Assembly: GCA_008729055.1 (NCBI GenBank)
Contig: SDUX01000004.1
Location: 3,908,172 to 3,972,171 of the forward strand
Direction of reading: 5' to 3'
Length of the DNA stretch: 64,000 nucleotides
From: Pyropia haitanensis
Taxonomy: Eukaryota > Rhodophyta > Bangiophyceae > Bangiales > Bangiaceae
Part shown: piece after piece, positions 46,553 through 57,370 of the stretch
How the letters are laid out: each line of letters starts with the position of its first letter
How positions within the stretch are numbered: the first letter of the stretch is position 1
Notes under the pieces: generated by a model
What the model was told of the DNA's origin: nothing
Databases searched by the model: none
Seen by the model: the letters and a program-made list of their open reading frames with translations, nothing else
Position numbers and translations under genes: made by a program

Positions 46553-47014
46553 TCATTCGTCCATCGGCGTGGCCGTCGCCGACGCACCACCCTGAGCGGG
46601 CTGGGACGACGACGACGGGCGGAGGCCGATGCGGCCCTCACGGCACCACTGCAGGAGAGTGCCAATATACCCGCCGGGTCCCGGGTCCCACCGTGGGAAG
46701 TCTGGCATGGGCGGCGGTGCGTTGGCCCAAGCCGCCTCAATGGCGGCGGCCGACAGCTGCAGCGGCAGCAACCGCCCATTCGGTCCATACAACGCCTCGG
46801 GCGGGGGGGGATGTTCCAGCCGTTGCGCAGCGACACCCGCCCCGGCAGCCGACGCCGCGGGTGTCACGGCAGGGGCCGTGACTCGGGACGCGGCTGCCGC
46901 CTCCGGCGCAATGGGGTTTGTGGCGGGGGGGGGGGCAAATGGGGAGCGCCCCCGCCCGGCCGGCGGCGCCCCCGTGTGGGATCCACTACCCTTGGGGGGG
47001 AGCTCGCCGACCAT
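46553..47014 (-). CDS. Hypothetical protein, 153 aa (weak)
   Basis: The frame from ATG 47014 (MVGELPPKGSGSH) to TGA 46553-46555 has a varied C-terminal half, for example LYGPNGRLLPLQLSAAAIEAAW and FPRWDPGPGGYIGTLLQWC, that reads more like protein than the overlapping frames. The N-terminal half is Pro/Ala-rich. A further 29 in-frame codons precede this Met. I do not recognise a family. It may be a lone gene, an exon of a larger one, or part of mobile DNA, since the DNA on either side is AT-richer than average. Confidence 0.3.
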   Translation of the reverse strand: MVGELPPKGSGSHTGAPPAGRGRSPFAPPPATNPIAPEAAAASRVTAPAVTPAASAAGAGVAAQRLEHPPPPEALYGPNGRLLPLQLSAAAIEAAWANAPPPMPDFPRWDPGPGGYIGTLLQWCREGRIGLRPSSSSQPAQGGASATATPMDE

Positions 47015-47101
47015 GCCGGTCAGGGCCAGATGGGCGGGAAGACGCAGAGAGGGGTGCCAGGGACAAGGGGAAAAGGGAAAGAGGGAGAAGGAGAGGCGCA
47101 A

Positions 47102-49740
47102 CGAAGGAGGGCGAAAGGCGGGGAAGAGAGGGGGGTGCAGGGCGGCATGAGGGGGGCAAGTGTGTTGCGGCGGTCACGGAGCTCTTGAGGTTCAGGCGGC
47201 GCGGACTGCTTTGTCCTCGAGAACGCGCGATTGCTTTGCGAGCTTCACTGTCGTTCAGACGAACGCTGTCAGCACACGAGCTTTCACTGAAACTAGTCCT
47301 CCACTGAGCCAACTTGCTGGCGACACCTGTCATGCGAGCCACTGTGTTGGACCAGGTCATAAAAAACAGTCGGGTTGCTAGAATATGAAGAAAATTTTAC
47401 GCCTGATCCAGTCAATTACTCCCGTTCACGTTGTGGATGCGTCCTTTACGGGACGCACAATGTACACGATCGAGACATGATGGTGCACAAACTACCACGA
47501 CTCGCTCAGTGACGGTGCCACTACAAGAGGTGTTCGTGTAGCAGGCCGGCTGATTGCAGGCGCGCTGGCGTCCCCCGCGTGAACCCTGACATTGTCGGGG
47601 CAGAGCACGCATGGAGCAGCAACAATGAGGGTCTACTTTTCCCCTACGTCCCCCTTCCCTCGCGTGCTCCCACACCTCCCTTGTCCGGTCTTGCTCAGTT
47701 TGGAGGACGGCCAGAGTGCAGACATCGGTCGGTTCAACCTCGGACCAGATGACGGGCGCGTGAGTTTAACAGCGGACATGAGTAGGGCAAGAAGGCTGCA
47801 GATATACTGCCTCTAATCAATTGCCTACGGGGTCACTGGTGGCTGACTAAAGTTGTAGGCCGCATTCATAGCCGGGTCACGACGCCATCTGACGCACCTC
47901 TGGCCTCCGTGGGGGCTGGTACGAGCACATAGAGCCCCCCGCCCATGGTACAGCGATGTTGCAAAATGCTGGGAAAGTCACGATGGGTTTCTCCAGCACG
48001 GACACCAGCTGGACACGGTCTTTCGAGAGTGAATGACTGTCAGGAGGACATACGGACCAATCAGCGTCAACGAACATACAGGTACAGCAGAAATTTACGC
48101 TCACTATTCCTCCCGAAGCACTGCTTTTGTTCTTCGAGTGGCCAATGAGCAGCGCCCACGCTTCACAGTGGGCCATGCAAATACAAACGAGAGATACATC
48201 TTGATTGTTTTCTCAGAAACATGTGTCAAAATATTTTCAGCCTGTCTTGCGGTAGTCATTCGAAGAAACGGTCATGCGTCTGTCTGTCTGGACGGATGAC
48301 GAGGCCGTGCAACAGTGCGATTGCCCACGTCGGTTGCCGTATTCGCTGAGACAGACTGCCGAAGGGCTCCAGAAGGACGGCCTCCGTCACTGGCCTCCGG
48401 GCCAACCCCGCTGAGCCTCTCATCCCCCCGGCGGCCCGCGCTAGCCTGACTGCATCAGCCAGCGTAACGCGGCTGGGCTCTCCCCAACTCGGCCAAAAGA
48501 CGTCAAGGGGCGGGTAGGAAGGTGTCCACGTCGGTTTACGACACTACACCTCTCTCGGCGACGTTGTGGCGGCCAGCGCGCGCCCGGGCATGCGTTTCAT
48601 GCTCCCGATGTCTCCGTGGGGATGCCAGCGCAGCACCGCTGTAGGGTCAGGCGAAATTGAGGGTGGTGGCGGTGCGCGTGCCCGTGCGAAACATCGTCCA
48701 GCGGGGCTAGAGATTGACAAGGTCGTGCGTGCTTGTGCTCTTGTATGGTAGAGCCAAGGACGCGGATGGTGGGCTGGCGTCCTTGGGGGTGCCCACGGCG
48801 GTTGTTGCAGGGCCTAGTGGGGAGGCGTGTGGACAAAGGCGTGAGCCACGGGTGCCGTCCCGGTGCACCGTTGGCGGCACTGTAGGAGCATATGGCTGCG
48901 ACAGCCGCTGCCCGTGCCTGGGACCCTTCCTACACCATTCGCGCCAGACATGGCCGCCGCCCGCGGCGCCACCGGCTCTCTCCTCTGCGTCCCTCCACGG
49001 GCGACCGCACCCCGCCCGTGGCGCCGTGGCCCCAAGACCTCTACACCGGGCTGCTGACCCCATCCGCTGCCCTTCCCGCCGCCCTCACCCCAACGTATAC
49101 CCCCCCGACCTCATTCCTCGAGACAAGTCACCGAGCTACTTGCACTCTCCCATCATCCCGGCCTACTCCACCTGAAGAATTATATCCACGTGTCCCTGTG
49201 CGCTCTGCCAATACCGCCTCAACAGGTCCACGACTCGCTTGGCGCGCGCCTCGTCGGCGTCCCTGCCCCCCCCCCCGCCGCCGGCACAACCTCGTTCGAT
49301 CCGCCCCAACCGCCGCCGCCGGCTGCCCGCGGCCGGCTGACCCGCTCCCCCCCTCCCCCCCCCCCCCCCCACCCCTCCCCGACCAGACACGCCTCTGCCG
49401 GCCGCGCTCCCCGTCGCTCGCCGCGGCGACGCCGTGCGGCTCCCCCCTCTCCCCGAGTGGCGCGCGGATCTCAGCGCCGCCAGGACGGCCGCCCCGCCCG
49501 CCCGCCTGCCCGCCCGCCCGCCTGCCCGCCCGCCCGCCCGCCCGCCGGGCCGCCCGCCCGGCCGCTCTCTTGTTGCCGCGCCGGCGTGCCGGCCGCGCAC
49601 CGTCCCCTCCCCACCCCACCCATCCCCCCCCCCCGCCCTCCGCCCCCCGCCCGCATTCCCCCCCCTGTGGTTTTGGCGGTCACGCCGCGTGTCCGCCCCA
49701 CCCCGGGCCTCTGCCGCCGCGGCCAGGGAGCAAGACACGG

Positions 49741-49784
<44 letters not shown>

Positions 49785-49896
49785 GGCGGGGGGGCGGCGG
49801 TGGCGGCGGCGGGGGCAGAGTCGGCGGCGGCGGCGGCAGCGGCAGCGGCGGCGGCGGCGGCAGCCGCGACGCCCCCGGCCGGGGGGGACGGCCATC
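47102..49896. other. Gene-poor stretch, AT-richer 47.17-48.56 kb then GC-rich
   Basis: 47170-48560 has clearly lower GC than the neighbourhood, like the transposons elsewhere here, but I could not find paired inverted ends or a target duplication. A hairpin with perfect arms TGCGTCC (47438-47444) and GGACGCA (47451-47457) lies in it. Small frames (48033-48299 plus, 47877-48176 minus) match nothing. From 48560 the DNA turns GC-rich, with a CCCGCCCG tract at 49490-49560 and a GGC tract at 49741-49775 just before the carrier gene. Confidence 0.4.
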
Positions 49897-51711
49897 ATGG
49901 CTCCCGCCATACCCTCCTACCTGCAGTTTGTCTTTGGGGGCGCCAGCGGTACGTGGTTGGGTGTGGGGGGTGGGGTGTGCTATTGTGGTGTTCAGTGTGT
50001 GGCCTGCCGCTCGCCCAGGGGGCGGGGGGTGGCCTTCCCGAGATGAGGTGGGCCTGCGTCTGCTTGCCGTAGCTGTTCGGCGTGGGGGGGGGGACCGACT
50101 GCTTGCCGGCGCCGGTGGGGAGTACGGGGGAGCAGAGGTGGCCGTCGGGGGGCCCGCCCCGTGCCGCTGTGGGCGGCGGGGGTGAGGTGCGGACGGGCGT
50201 TGTGGGTAAGGGGTGTTGTCCTTGTTTCCTTTTTGTCCCCCACGCGTCTGCGCTCCCCGGTGGGTGACGAGACGGTGCGCTGACGCCCCGCGCTGTCGCG
50301 GTGTCCCGTGCCCCGGCGTCCCCCCCCCCCCACGTGTGCTCCCGTCGGCCGGTGTTGGTATGGTGGGCGGCGCGCGGCGGGCGCCTGTCGGCCACAGGGA
50401 TGGCGGCGACGTGTGTGGTGCAGCCGATTGACCTGATCAAGACCCGCATGCAGCTGGCCAGCGCGGGGCCGACGGGCGTCAAGCCGTACGTTTCCCGCCC
50501 GCCCGCCCGGCCGCTCGCCCACCCGCTTATCCCCATCTGCCCGCTCGCCCGCCCGCCCGCCCGCCCGCCCGACCGTCTTGTCACCGGCCGACGTGCGCGC
50601 CCGCGCCGTCTGTGGCTCGGCCGGCTTCCGCTTGGTCGACGCTCTCTCCCCCCCCGCCACCATCCCTCCTTGGCCGCGTGCGCCGCGTCGCGCCGGCTGC
50701 TCCTGCCGGCCGGGGAATGGCGCGTTCCCACCCCCGCGTGCGTGCCGCTCAGTCCAGAGCGCCAGTCCCCCTGCCTCGCAAGCCTCCACAGCGCTGCTCG
50801 AGGGCGCCTGACTCACATAGCCCCTCCGCCGTCACGGCGTTGTCCTTTCCTTTGTGTTTTGTTCCTGTGCACACTCTGGCGGAATCTGATGCTCGCCCTC
50901 TGCGCGCTCCGTCTCCCCGTCCGCCCCTGTCTCCCCCTTCCATCCCCCGATGCGCAGGGGCTTTGCCAAGACGCTCTCCACTGTCGCCCGCTCTGAGGGC
51001 ATCGTTGGTATGTACTCGGGCCTCTCTGCCGGCCTGTTCCGGCAGCTCACGTACACGACCACCCGGCTGGGCGTCTACAACGTAACGATGGCGGCTCTCA
51101 CCCCCTCCGACGGCTCGCCGCTGCCGTTTGCGAAAAAGGCGGCGGCGGGCATGTTTGCCGGCGCGTGCGGGGCGGTGGTGGGCACCCCCGCCGAGGTGGC
51201 GCTCGTCCGCATGACGGCCGACGGGCGGCTGCCGGTGGCGGAGCGCCGCGGCTACTCGTCCGTCTTTGACGCGCTCGGGCGGGTGGTGCGGGAGGAGGGG
51301 GTGACGACCCTCTGGCGGGGCACCCTCCCCACCGTTGGCCGCGCGGCGGTGCTCAACGTGGCGCAGCTGTCGACCTACTCGCAGGCCAAGGAGGCGATCC
51401 TCGGCACGGGGCTCGTCGGCGACCACATTGGCGCGCACACGCTCGCGTCGGGCGTCAGTGGCTTCATCGCGACCGCGGCGAGCATCCCGCTGGACTCGGC
51501 CAAGACGCGCGTCCAAAACATGAAGGTCATTAACGGGGTGCCCGAGTACGCGGGCATGGCCGACGCGCTCGTCAGCGTCGCGCGCAAGGAGGGGGTGACG
51601 GCGCTGTGGAAGGGCTTCACGCCCTACTTTTTGAGGCTGGGGCCCCACACCGTCCTCACCTTTGTGGCGCTCGAGCAGATGAAGAAGCTCTACTTGGCGC
51701 AGCAAGCGTGA
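49897..51711 (+). CDS. Mitochondrial carrier, 2-oxoglutarate/malate type (3 exons)
   Basis: Exons 49897-49948, 50398-50485 and 50958-51711 give exactly 297 residues. Both introns (449 and 472 bp) begin GTACGT and end CACAG and GCGCAG. The joins rebuild FVFGGASG|MAATCVVQPIDLIKTRMQL and TGVKP|GFAKTLSTVAR. Three carrier repeats are seen with signatures PIDLIKTRMQ, TPAEVALVRMTADG and IPLDSAKTRVQNMK, each followed by a G-x-x-x-L(W)-(R/K)-G element (GIVGMYSGL, GVTTLWRGT, GVTALWKGF). The first helix FVFGGASGMAATCVVQP and the RM(T/Q) contacts resemble oxoglutarate/dicarboxylate carriers (SLC25A11 type) more than ADP/ATP or phosphate carriers. It should exchange dicarboxylates across the inner mitochondrial membrane. 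Exact substrate is inference from family resemblance. Confidence 0.9.
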
Positions 51712-52904
51712 TGGGGGGGGGGCAGTGGGCGGCGGCGCGGCGGCAGGCTTGGGGGGGAGGGGAGGGTAGGGGCGACCGCGTGGCGGCAGGTGGGGGGGCG
51801 CTGGGGAGCGACAGTGGTGGGAGCGGGGGTGCGTACGGCCACGCCGTCCCGCGAGCGAGGCGGCGCGTAGAGCGAGGGCACCTCACAGCCGCGCTGCGGC
51901 TGCTTGGGAGGCTGGCCACCCGGGGTTGGAGTAGGGCGCTGGCTGCAGAGCGGCACGGTGGTGCCTGGGGGGTAACCGACGTCGGTCTCTTGTTTGAGAG
52001 TTTTCATTTTTCGTGCGGTGCACGCGTCGCCCACGTTTTCCCGCGTTGGCCGCCATCCCCTCCCTTGTCTCTCGTGCCCGGCGGAGCCCCTGCAGCTGCT
52101 GCCAGCTCGCGTCTTGTCCGGCGGAGCCGCTGCTTCCCTCGGACTTCGCCGACTGGGGGGAGACTTGCGACGCCCTTGCCCATCCATTGTCGTGGCCGCG
52201 CGTACGCCACGGCGCTCCCGCGGATGGCGTCGGCAGGAGGCGCCGCGCTCCTGCGCGGGGCAGCGTCGGCACGACACGCCGCGTCGGGATCGACGCGGCA
52301 GCGCAGAGCTCCACGGTCGGGGACAAGGGCGGCAGGCCGTGCGGCCCGCCCCGGCAACACGGCCACCACACACCCACACAGAGGCAAAAGAAAAAAGAGA
52401 ACAAGGAGCGGGCCGACCATACCTACACGACGGGCGGCGACACGGCGCGGGGGGGCGAGACGGGGTGGGAGCGGCGGTCCCGTCCAGGCCCGCGCGCCCG
52501 CCGTCGCTGCCGCCGCCGCTGGGGCCGTGTCGGCGGCGGCACGGGGCACGTGCCCGAGCCGCTGACGGTGACGCATCCCGCCACCCCCCCCACCACCCCC
52601 CCCACGCCGGACGGCGCTACCACCGCCGCCGCCAGGCTCCCAACAGACCCGCCGCGCCCCGCCGCGCGCGGCTACCGCCGCCGCCAGCGTGCCCGCTGGT
52701 GCCACCCCGCGGCGGCACGCGGCGGCGTCGACGCCCTGCCCCCGCCCCTTCCCCTCTCTGCCTTGGCTCATCATCTCTCCTCCTAAAGGCAGTGGTACCC
52801 CAGGCCCCAAAAAGCACGCACGGCGGTGTACCCCGATTCCCTCCTCCCCTCCCTCCCCCTCTCATCCCCCCCTCTCGCAACCCCTCCCCCCCCTCCGCAC
52901 TAGC
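51712..52904. other. Intergenic between convergent carrier and DUF1664 genes
   Basis: 3' flanks of both genes. GC-rich with pyrimidine-rich DNA at 52745-52910. No gene supported. Confidence 0.5.
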
Positions 52905-53162
52905 TCATCTTCTCCCTAATGCCAGCGACACCCCCCCCGGCGACGCAGGCGACGGCGGGGACCGCCAGCCGCCAGTGGCGCCACCGCCGCCGCCGCCCCA
53001 CCCCCCCGCACCTCCCCCCCCCACCCCAGGCCGCGGCGGCCGCCCGTCGCGCACGTGCACCCCCGACGTGGCGGCGAGGGCGCCCATGCCCGGCAGGCTG
53101 GCCCGCCGCGCGAGCAGCCCCCCCCCCCCAGCGCCGGCGCCGACACCGCCGCCGCCGGCCGG

Positions 53163-53196
<34 letters not shown>

Positions 53197-54380
53197 CCGC
53201 GTCTGCCTCCTCCACCACCACCGACGGCGGCGACGGCGGCGGCGGCGCGGCGGCGGTGGCGGCGCGGCGGCGGTCGCCGCCCACCGCCGCCGCCGCGGGG
53301 GGCAGAATGGAGCGGAAGCCGCCGCCCGCCGCGGCGGTCGCGGCCGCCGCCACCGCCGCGGCGGCCGCCGACACGGCCGCCGCCGGGGAGCCGAGCAGCC
53401 CCGCCGGCGGCGGCGCGCCCTTGACCGCCGCCCCCCCCCCCCCGTGGGCGGCGCCAAACCGCTCCAGCGCCGCCCGCGCCGCCGCGTCCGCCCCCCCCCC
53501 CCCCACGACCGTGCACAGCAGGCCGAGGCCGCGCGTCATCGACGCGACATCCCCCCCCAGCCCGTGCATCTGGGTGCGGAGCACGTCCATGTCCGCGCGC
53601 ATGCCCTCGAGCGCGACGCCCACCTCGGCGACGCGGCCGCCAACGTCCGCGTCGACGAGCGCGCGGAGGTCCACGGCGGCCGCGTCAACGGCGCCCTCCA
53701 CGCGGCCGAGGCGGTCGCCCAGCTCGCGCTTGGCCGACGAGATGGCGCCGGCGAGGCGGCCGAGGGAGCCCCGCAGCGCGTCGACGGTCGCGTCAAACGA
53801 GGCGCGGGACACCCACGTCAGGTCCGCCGCGCGGAGACCGCGCGACCGCACGTACGCGGCGCCGAGGCCGACGCCCGCAACGACCACCAGGCTGGGGCGG
53901 AGGAGGCCCCACGAGCCGCCGCCGCCGCCGCCGCCACCGCCGCCACCGCTGCCGGGCGCGCCAATGACGGTCACGCCCGGCGGCGTCGCCGCCACCGCCC
54001 GCACCTCCCGCGTCAGCGCCGTCACCTGCGCCGAGAGCGCCTCCCACGCCGCCCGCGTGTGCGCGTCGGCGCCGCGGCCCAGACCGCCACCGCCGCCGCC
54101 GTCCCCGCCCCCCCCCCCCCCATCCCCACTGCCGGCGCCACCCCCCCCCCACCGCCGCGCCCTCCCCCTCCCCAACTCCCACCCCCACCCCCACCCCCAC
54201 CCCCGCCGTCGCCGCTGGTGCCGTCACCGCGGCCTGCCCCGCCCCCCCCCCCCCCGGGAGGAGGTGCGCGAGCGCCGCCCACACCACCGACGGGCAGTGC
54301 TCGTACAAGTAGTGCGTCGACGCGCCCGACGCGACGAGGAAGAGGACGGTGCGGGCGGGGAGGGCGGCGGCGAGCGTCAT
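52905..54380 (-). CDS. DUF1664-type coiled-coil membrane protein
   Basis: The start is ATG 54380 (MTLAAALPARTVLFLVASGAS), an N-terminal hydrophobic segment. Frame changes are needed in the G/C-run region 54108-54150 (C14 and C10, one base each) and at C12 53118-53129; three added bases give about 492 residues ending at 52905. The central part has a membrane segment (LRPSLVVVAGVGLGAAYV) then AADLTWVSRASFDATVDALRGS and a long heptad-rich region with RELGDRLGRVEGAV and VALEGMRADMDVLRTQMHGL. This hydrophobic start, W-V-S/T-R-x-x-F, coiled-coil order is that of plant DUF1664 proteins of unknown function, often predicted in organelles. The C-terminal third is Ala/Gly-rich; its last part (LLARRASLPGMGALAATSG) is only seen after the third correction. 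Confidence 0.65.
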
Positions 54381-55421
54381 TGCGGGGGGAGGGGGGGACG
54401 CGCGTACCGCCGACAGCACCGGTAGAGGTGGCCCGCCCGCCGGCGGCACCGCGCATGCCACCGGCGGCGGGCGGCGGGGGGGGGGGGGGGGTGGTGGACG
54501 GTGCGCAGCCGTGAGCGGTGAGGGAGGGGAGGGGGAGCAGCGAAAAAAGCGAGCGGGCACGCCGGCGGACGGGCGGGCGGGCGGGCGGGCGGGCGGGCGA
54601 GCGGGCGGGCGGGCGGAAGCGGCACGTGGGTAGCGGCGGCGGCGTGAGGGGGAATGCGGTGCGGTGGAGGCGGCGGCGACGGGGATGTGGCCCGCCCGTG
54701 CGCCGCCCCCCCCGCACACACCGCCGCCATCCTGTAGTCAACGCATCGTACATCTTTTCGGTGTGTCCGAAAAAGCTGTATATTGGTTGTCTAGAATTGA
54801 AGACAATTTCTTGAACACCGTTGCACTTCTTTCTCAAACTCTGTGTATTTGGATACTATTCAACACAGTACACGGACTTCCCGATCACTGGAGAGTGACA
54901 CAACACGAACAAAACAAGTTCTGTTCTATTCAGTGCTGGCGCTGGATATTTGACAGCAGCGTTTAAATAATTTTAGTACTGAGATGTTTGCGAATCTTGC
55001 TCGGACAGTTCTTTCGAATTTGTTATAATTACTACGCGCGTGCATATCAATTACGAAGAGCTTAGAAAAGTACGCACCCAAGGAGGCATCTCGAGACAAC
55101 AGGCGGTGCGAGCTCACTAGCGCGCACGCGCCTCTCCGGCGCTGCCACCATCGTCTTGGTCGTGGCGTCTTGTGCAGTTGGTGGCCCGCCCCGCTCGACG
55201 TGTCGCTGTCTCTTCGTACATCTTTGCTCTCTCTCACTCGTTGCGCTCTTCCCCCTCCCCCCTCGCCTGGCCCACTACCCCTTTTTCTCGCCCTTTGCCT
55301 TCCCTGCCCTTCTGTGCCCCCGACTTTCGCACTCCCCCTCTCTCCTGGCCTTCTTCCCGCACGCGACGCGGTCGTCTCCTACCCCTCTGGACCTCCTCTG
55401 TCCCTGCCCTTGGCCGCGGCC
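54381..55421. other. Divergent intergenic region with AT-rich island
   Basis: This separates two divergently transcribed genes. 54480-54720 is GC-rich with a GGGC repeat tract (54570-54615). 54725-55110 is the most AT-rich stretch of the window. It contains a hairpin with arms TTTTCGG (54755-54761) and CCGAAAA (54767-54773). It has no coding potential and no visible transposon ends. A shared promoter region is the simplest reading. Confidence 0.5.
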
Positions 55422-56056
55422 ATGGCCTCCCTCACCGTCGCGTTTGCCACACCGCCGCCCCTGCACACACGACCGTTGGCAGGTGCCGCCGCCGCCGCTG
55501 CCGTCGCGACCGACGTCCGCACCTGCCGGCGCCCCGCGCTGCGGCCGTCGCCCCCCCCCCCCGCGTCGGCAGGCGCCCCCCCCCCCGCCGCGGGCGGCCG
55601 CGTCGCCGCCTGGCCCGCGCGGCCCGGCCGGCGACGCGGCATCGGCGCCCCCCCCCCCCCGTCGTCCCCCACGCCGGGGGCACCCCCCCCGTGGCGGCCA
55701 CCAGCTGGTGGGCGCGGCTCCGCGCGGCGGCGGCGCCCGCGTCGGCGGCCGCCACCCTCCGCACCTATGGCCTGTCGGCGGTGCTGGCGTACGGCCTCTT
55801 TGACGCGGTCACCTACTCGCTGTCGGCGGTGGTGGCGGCGCGCGCGTACTTTGCGGCGGGGGGGTGTGGGGGTGGGCGGCGGCGCCCAAGATCTTTGCGG
55901 GCATGTGGCTGCTCAACAATGTGAGCCGGCCGCTGCGGGTGGCGGGCGCGCTCGCGCTCGCGCCGGTGGTGGAGCGGTGGCTGGTTCGGCCGGCGCGGGC
56001 GGTGCTGGGCCGCCGGGGGGGGGAGGGGGGGCGAGGGGGGGGGCGGCAAGGAGTGA
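55422..56056 (+). CDS. Two-helix membrane protein with plastid-like leader (frame-split)
   Basis: The start is ATG 55422 (MASLTVAFATPPPLHTRPLAG), a Ser/Ala/Arg/Pro leader like a transit peptide. Two one-base additions join the frames: one within the C runs at 55551-55690 and one in G7 at 55858-55864. The mature part reads LRTYGLSAVLAYGLFDAVTYSL then AYFAAGGVWGWAAAPKIFAG and MWLLNNVSRPLRVAGALALA, ending with PVVERWLVRPARAVLGRR. It has two hydrophobic segments, each beginning after a basic residue. I have seen similar short YGL...AYGL / A.ALALAP.V.R proteins in plants and algae, but I cannot give a function. The stop is uncertain because G runs follow; TGA at 56054-56056 is the best candidate. 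Confidence 0.5.
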
Positions 56057-57370
56057 ATCTGAGCTGCATGGGGGATGGAGACGGGGGGGGGGGAGGGGGG
56101 AAAGACGAGGGGCCTTTTTCGGGGGGGGGGGGGGGAGCTGCCAGCAGACGGCGAGCGCCCGAGCGCCCGCCACGCCGCGCAAAACGTGTCGTTTCTGCCG
56201 CTTTGCGACCGCCGCCGGGTGCAGCGCGTCGACGACCGGCAGCGCGGTCCGTGGCGCGGCCCGTCGCAGCGGCACACAGCGCTGCGACGACGAGTCGCCA
56301 TCGTGGCAGCTGCCGCCGCGTGCCCGCGCGCGGCGCACGGCGCGCGACCAGCTCCCCGGGCCGCCAGCTGGCTGCGGACCTGTGCGGACCGATGCTCCCC
56401 AAACGTGACATGTGCACACTTCTCAGGCTGTGAGTTCCCAGAGTCGAGTCTCTTCGGGTCTGCATTGTTCAAGCCGGTCGGCGTTCAGCTGCAGCCGACG
56501 ACTACCGCAGCGGTACCGCCATGCGGCGAGCGGGTTCCGCCTGCAGTGGTCGGTCTCGGGAGGAGAAAGACGGTCGCACTCTGGCATCTCCACCGCCGCG
56601 GCCGATAGGTCACGCTCAGACGATTGGAACAGAGGGGGCTACTTGACTTCGTGCTCAAGTTGAGCCAAACCTGTTGTTTTGATTGAATCAAATACATGTC
56701 ATTAGAAAATATCTATGACCATTGCAATTAATTATGCGTGCACCGCTGCCATCGGCACGCGTGTGACGTGTCCACCCGGAGCGTGAGCGTTCCACTTCGC
56801 GCCAGAAAGCCCGAAAAGAGCCGTTGCGGAGGATGCTCTTCCAAACCGGGGCTTCTGGACCGTTTTGGGCAGCGGGCGACGCCGGTGTCAGCTACAAGAC
56901 CGGCCAGCTCTGTTGTTTGTAGAGGCAGCGGGCGCAACGCGCCAATCCGCGTCGAGGAAGGAGGGCGGGGACAGAGGTCGGGCCTTTGGATCCGCCCTGT
57001 GCGGGGGGCAGTGCAGCCACGGTCCGACTGGGGGGCACTGATGGCCACTTTTTCAGACCCTTCTGCCACGCTGCAATGCACGGCCGCGCGGCAGGCGCGT
57101 TCGCGGGTGCTTTGGGGGGCCTGTCCGTTTGTCTGCCTGTGCCACCTCTCTGCCCCATCTGTGCCTGCCCCGGTGACGGTGACTGCCAGTCTCTGCCCTC
57201 GTCAGCCAGCTCTCTCCCATCCCCGCCGGCGCGTTCGTGGTATCGCACGCTGATCTAGACCCGCGGCCGCCAAAGAGATCACTGCTCCGCACCGCCCAAC
57301 GCGCCCTGCCACCCACCCTCCGACCCCGCATCAACCTCCGTGGCGGCCGACACCCGCGCAGCCCCTCGCC
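56057..57370. other. Intergenic upstream of ATP sulfurylase
   Basis: Moderate GC with an AT-rich patch at about 56660-56740. Frames on both strands lack family resemblance. The 100 bases before 57371 are pyrimidine/CA-rich and should include the ATP sulfurylase leader. Confidence 0.5.

Noticed and set aside
47170..48560. AT-richer stretch considered as a third transposon class
   Set aside because: No paired inverted ends, target duplication or transposase-like frame could be found by reading.
18170..55864. Programmed ribosomal frameshifting as the cause of the broken genes
   Set aside because: Breaks occur in unrelated genes, always in C/G runs and always by the same sign; no slippery heptamer with downstream structure is consistent across them.
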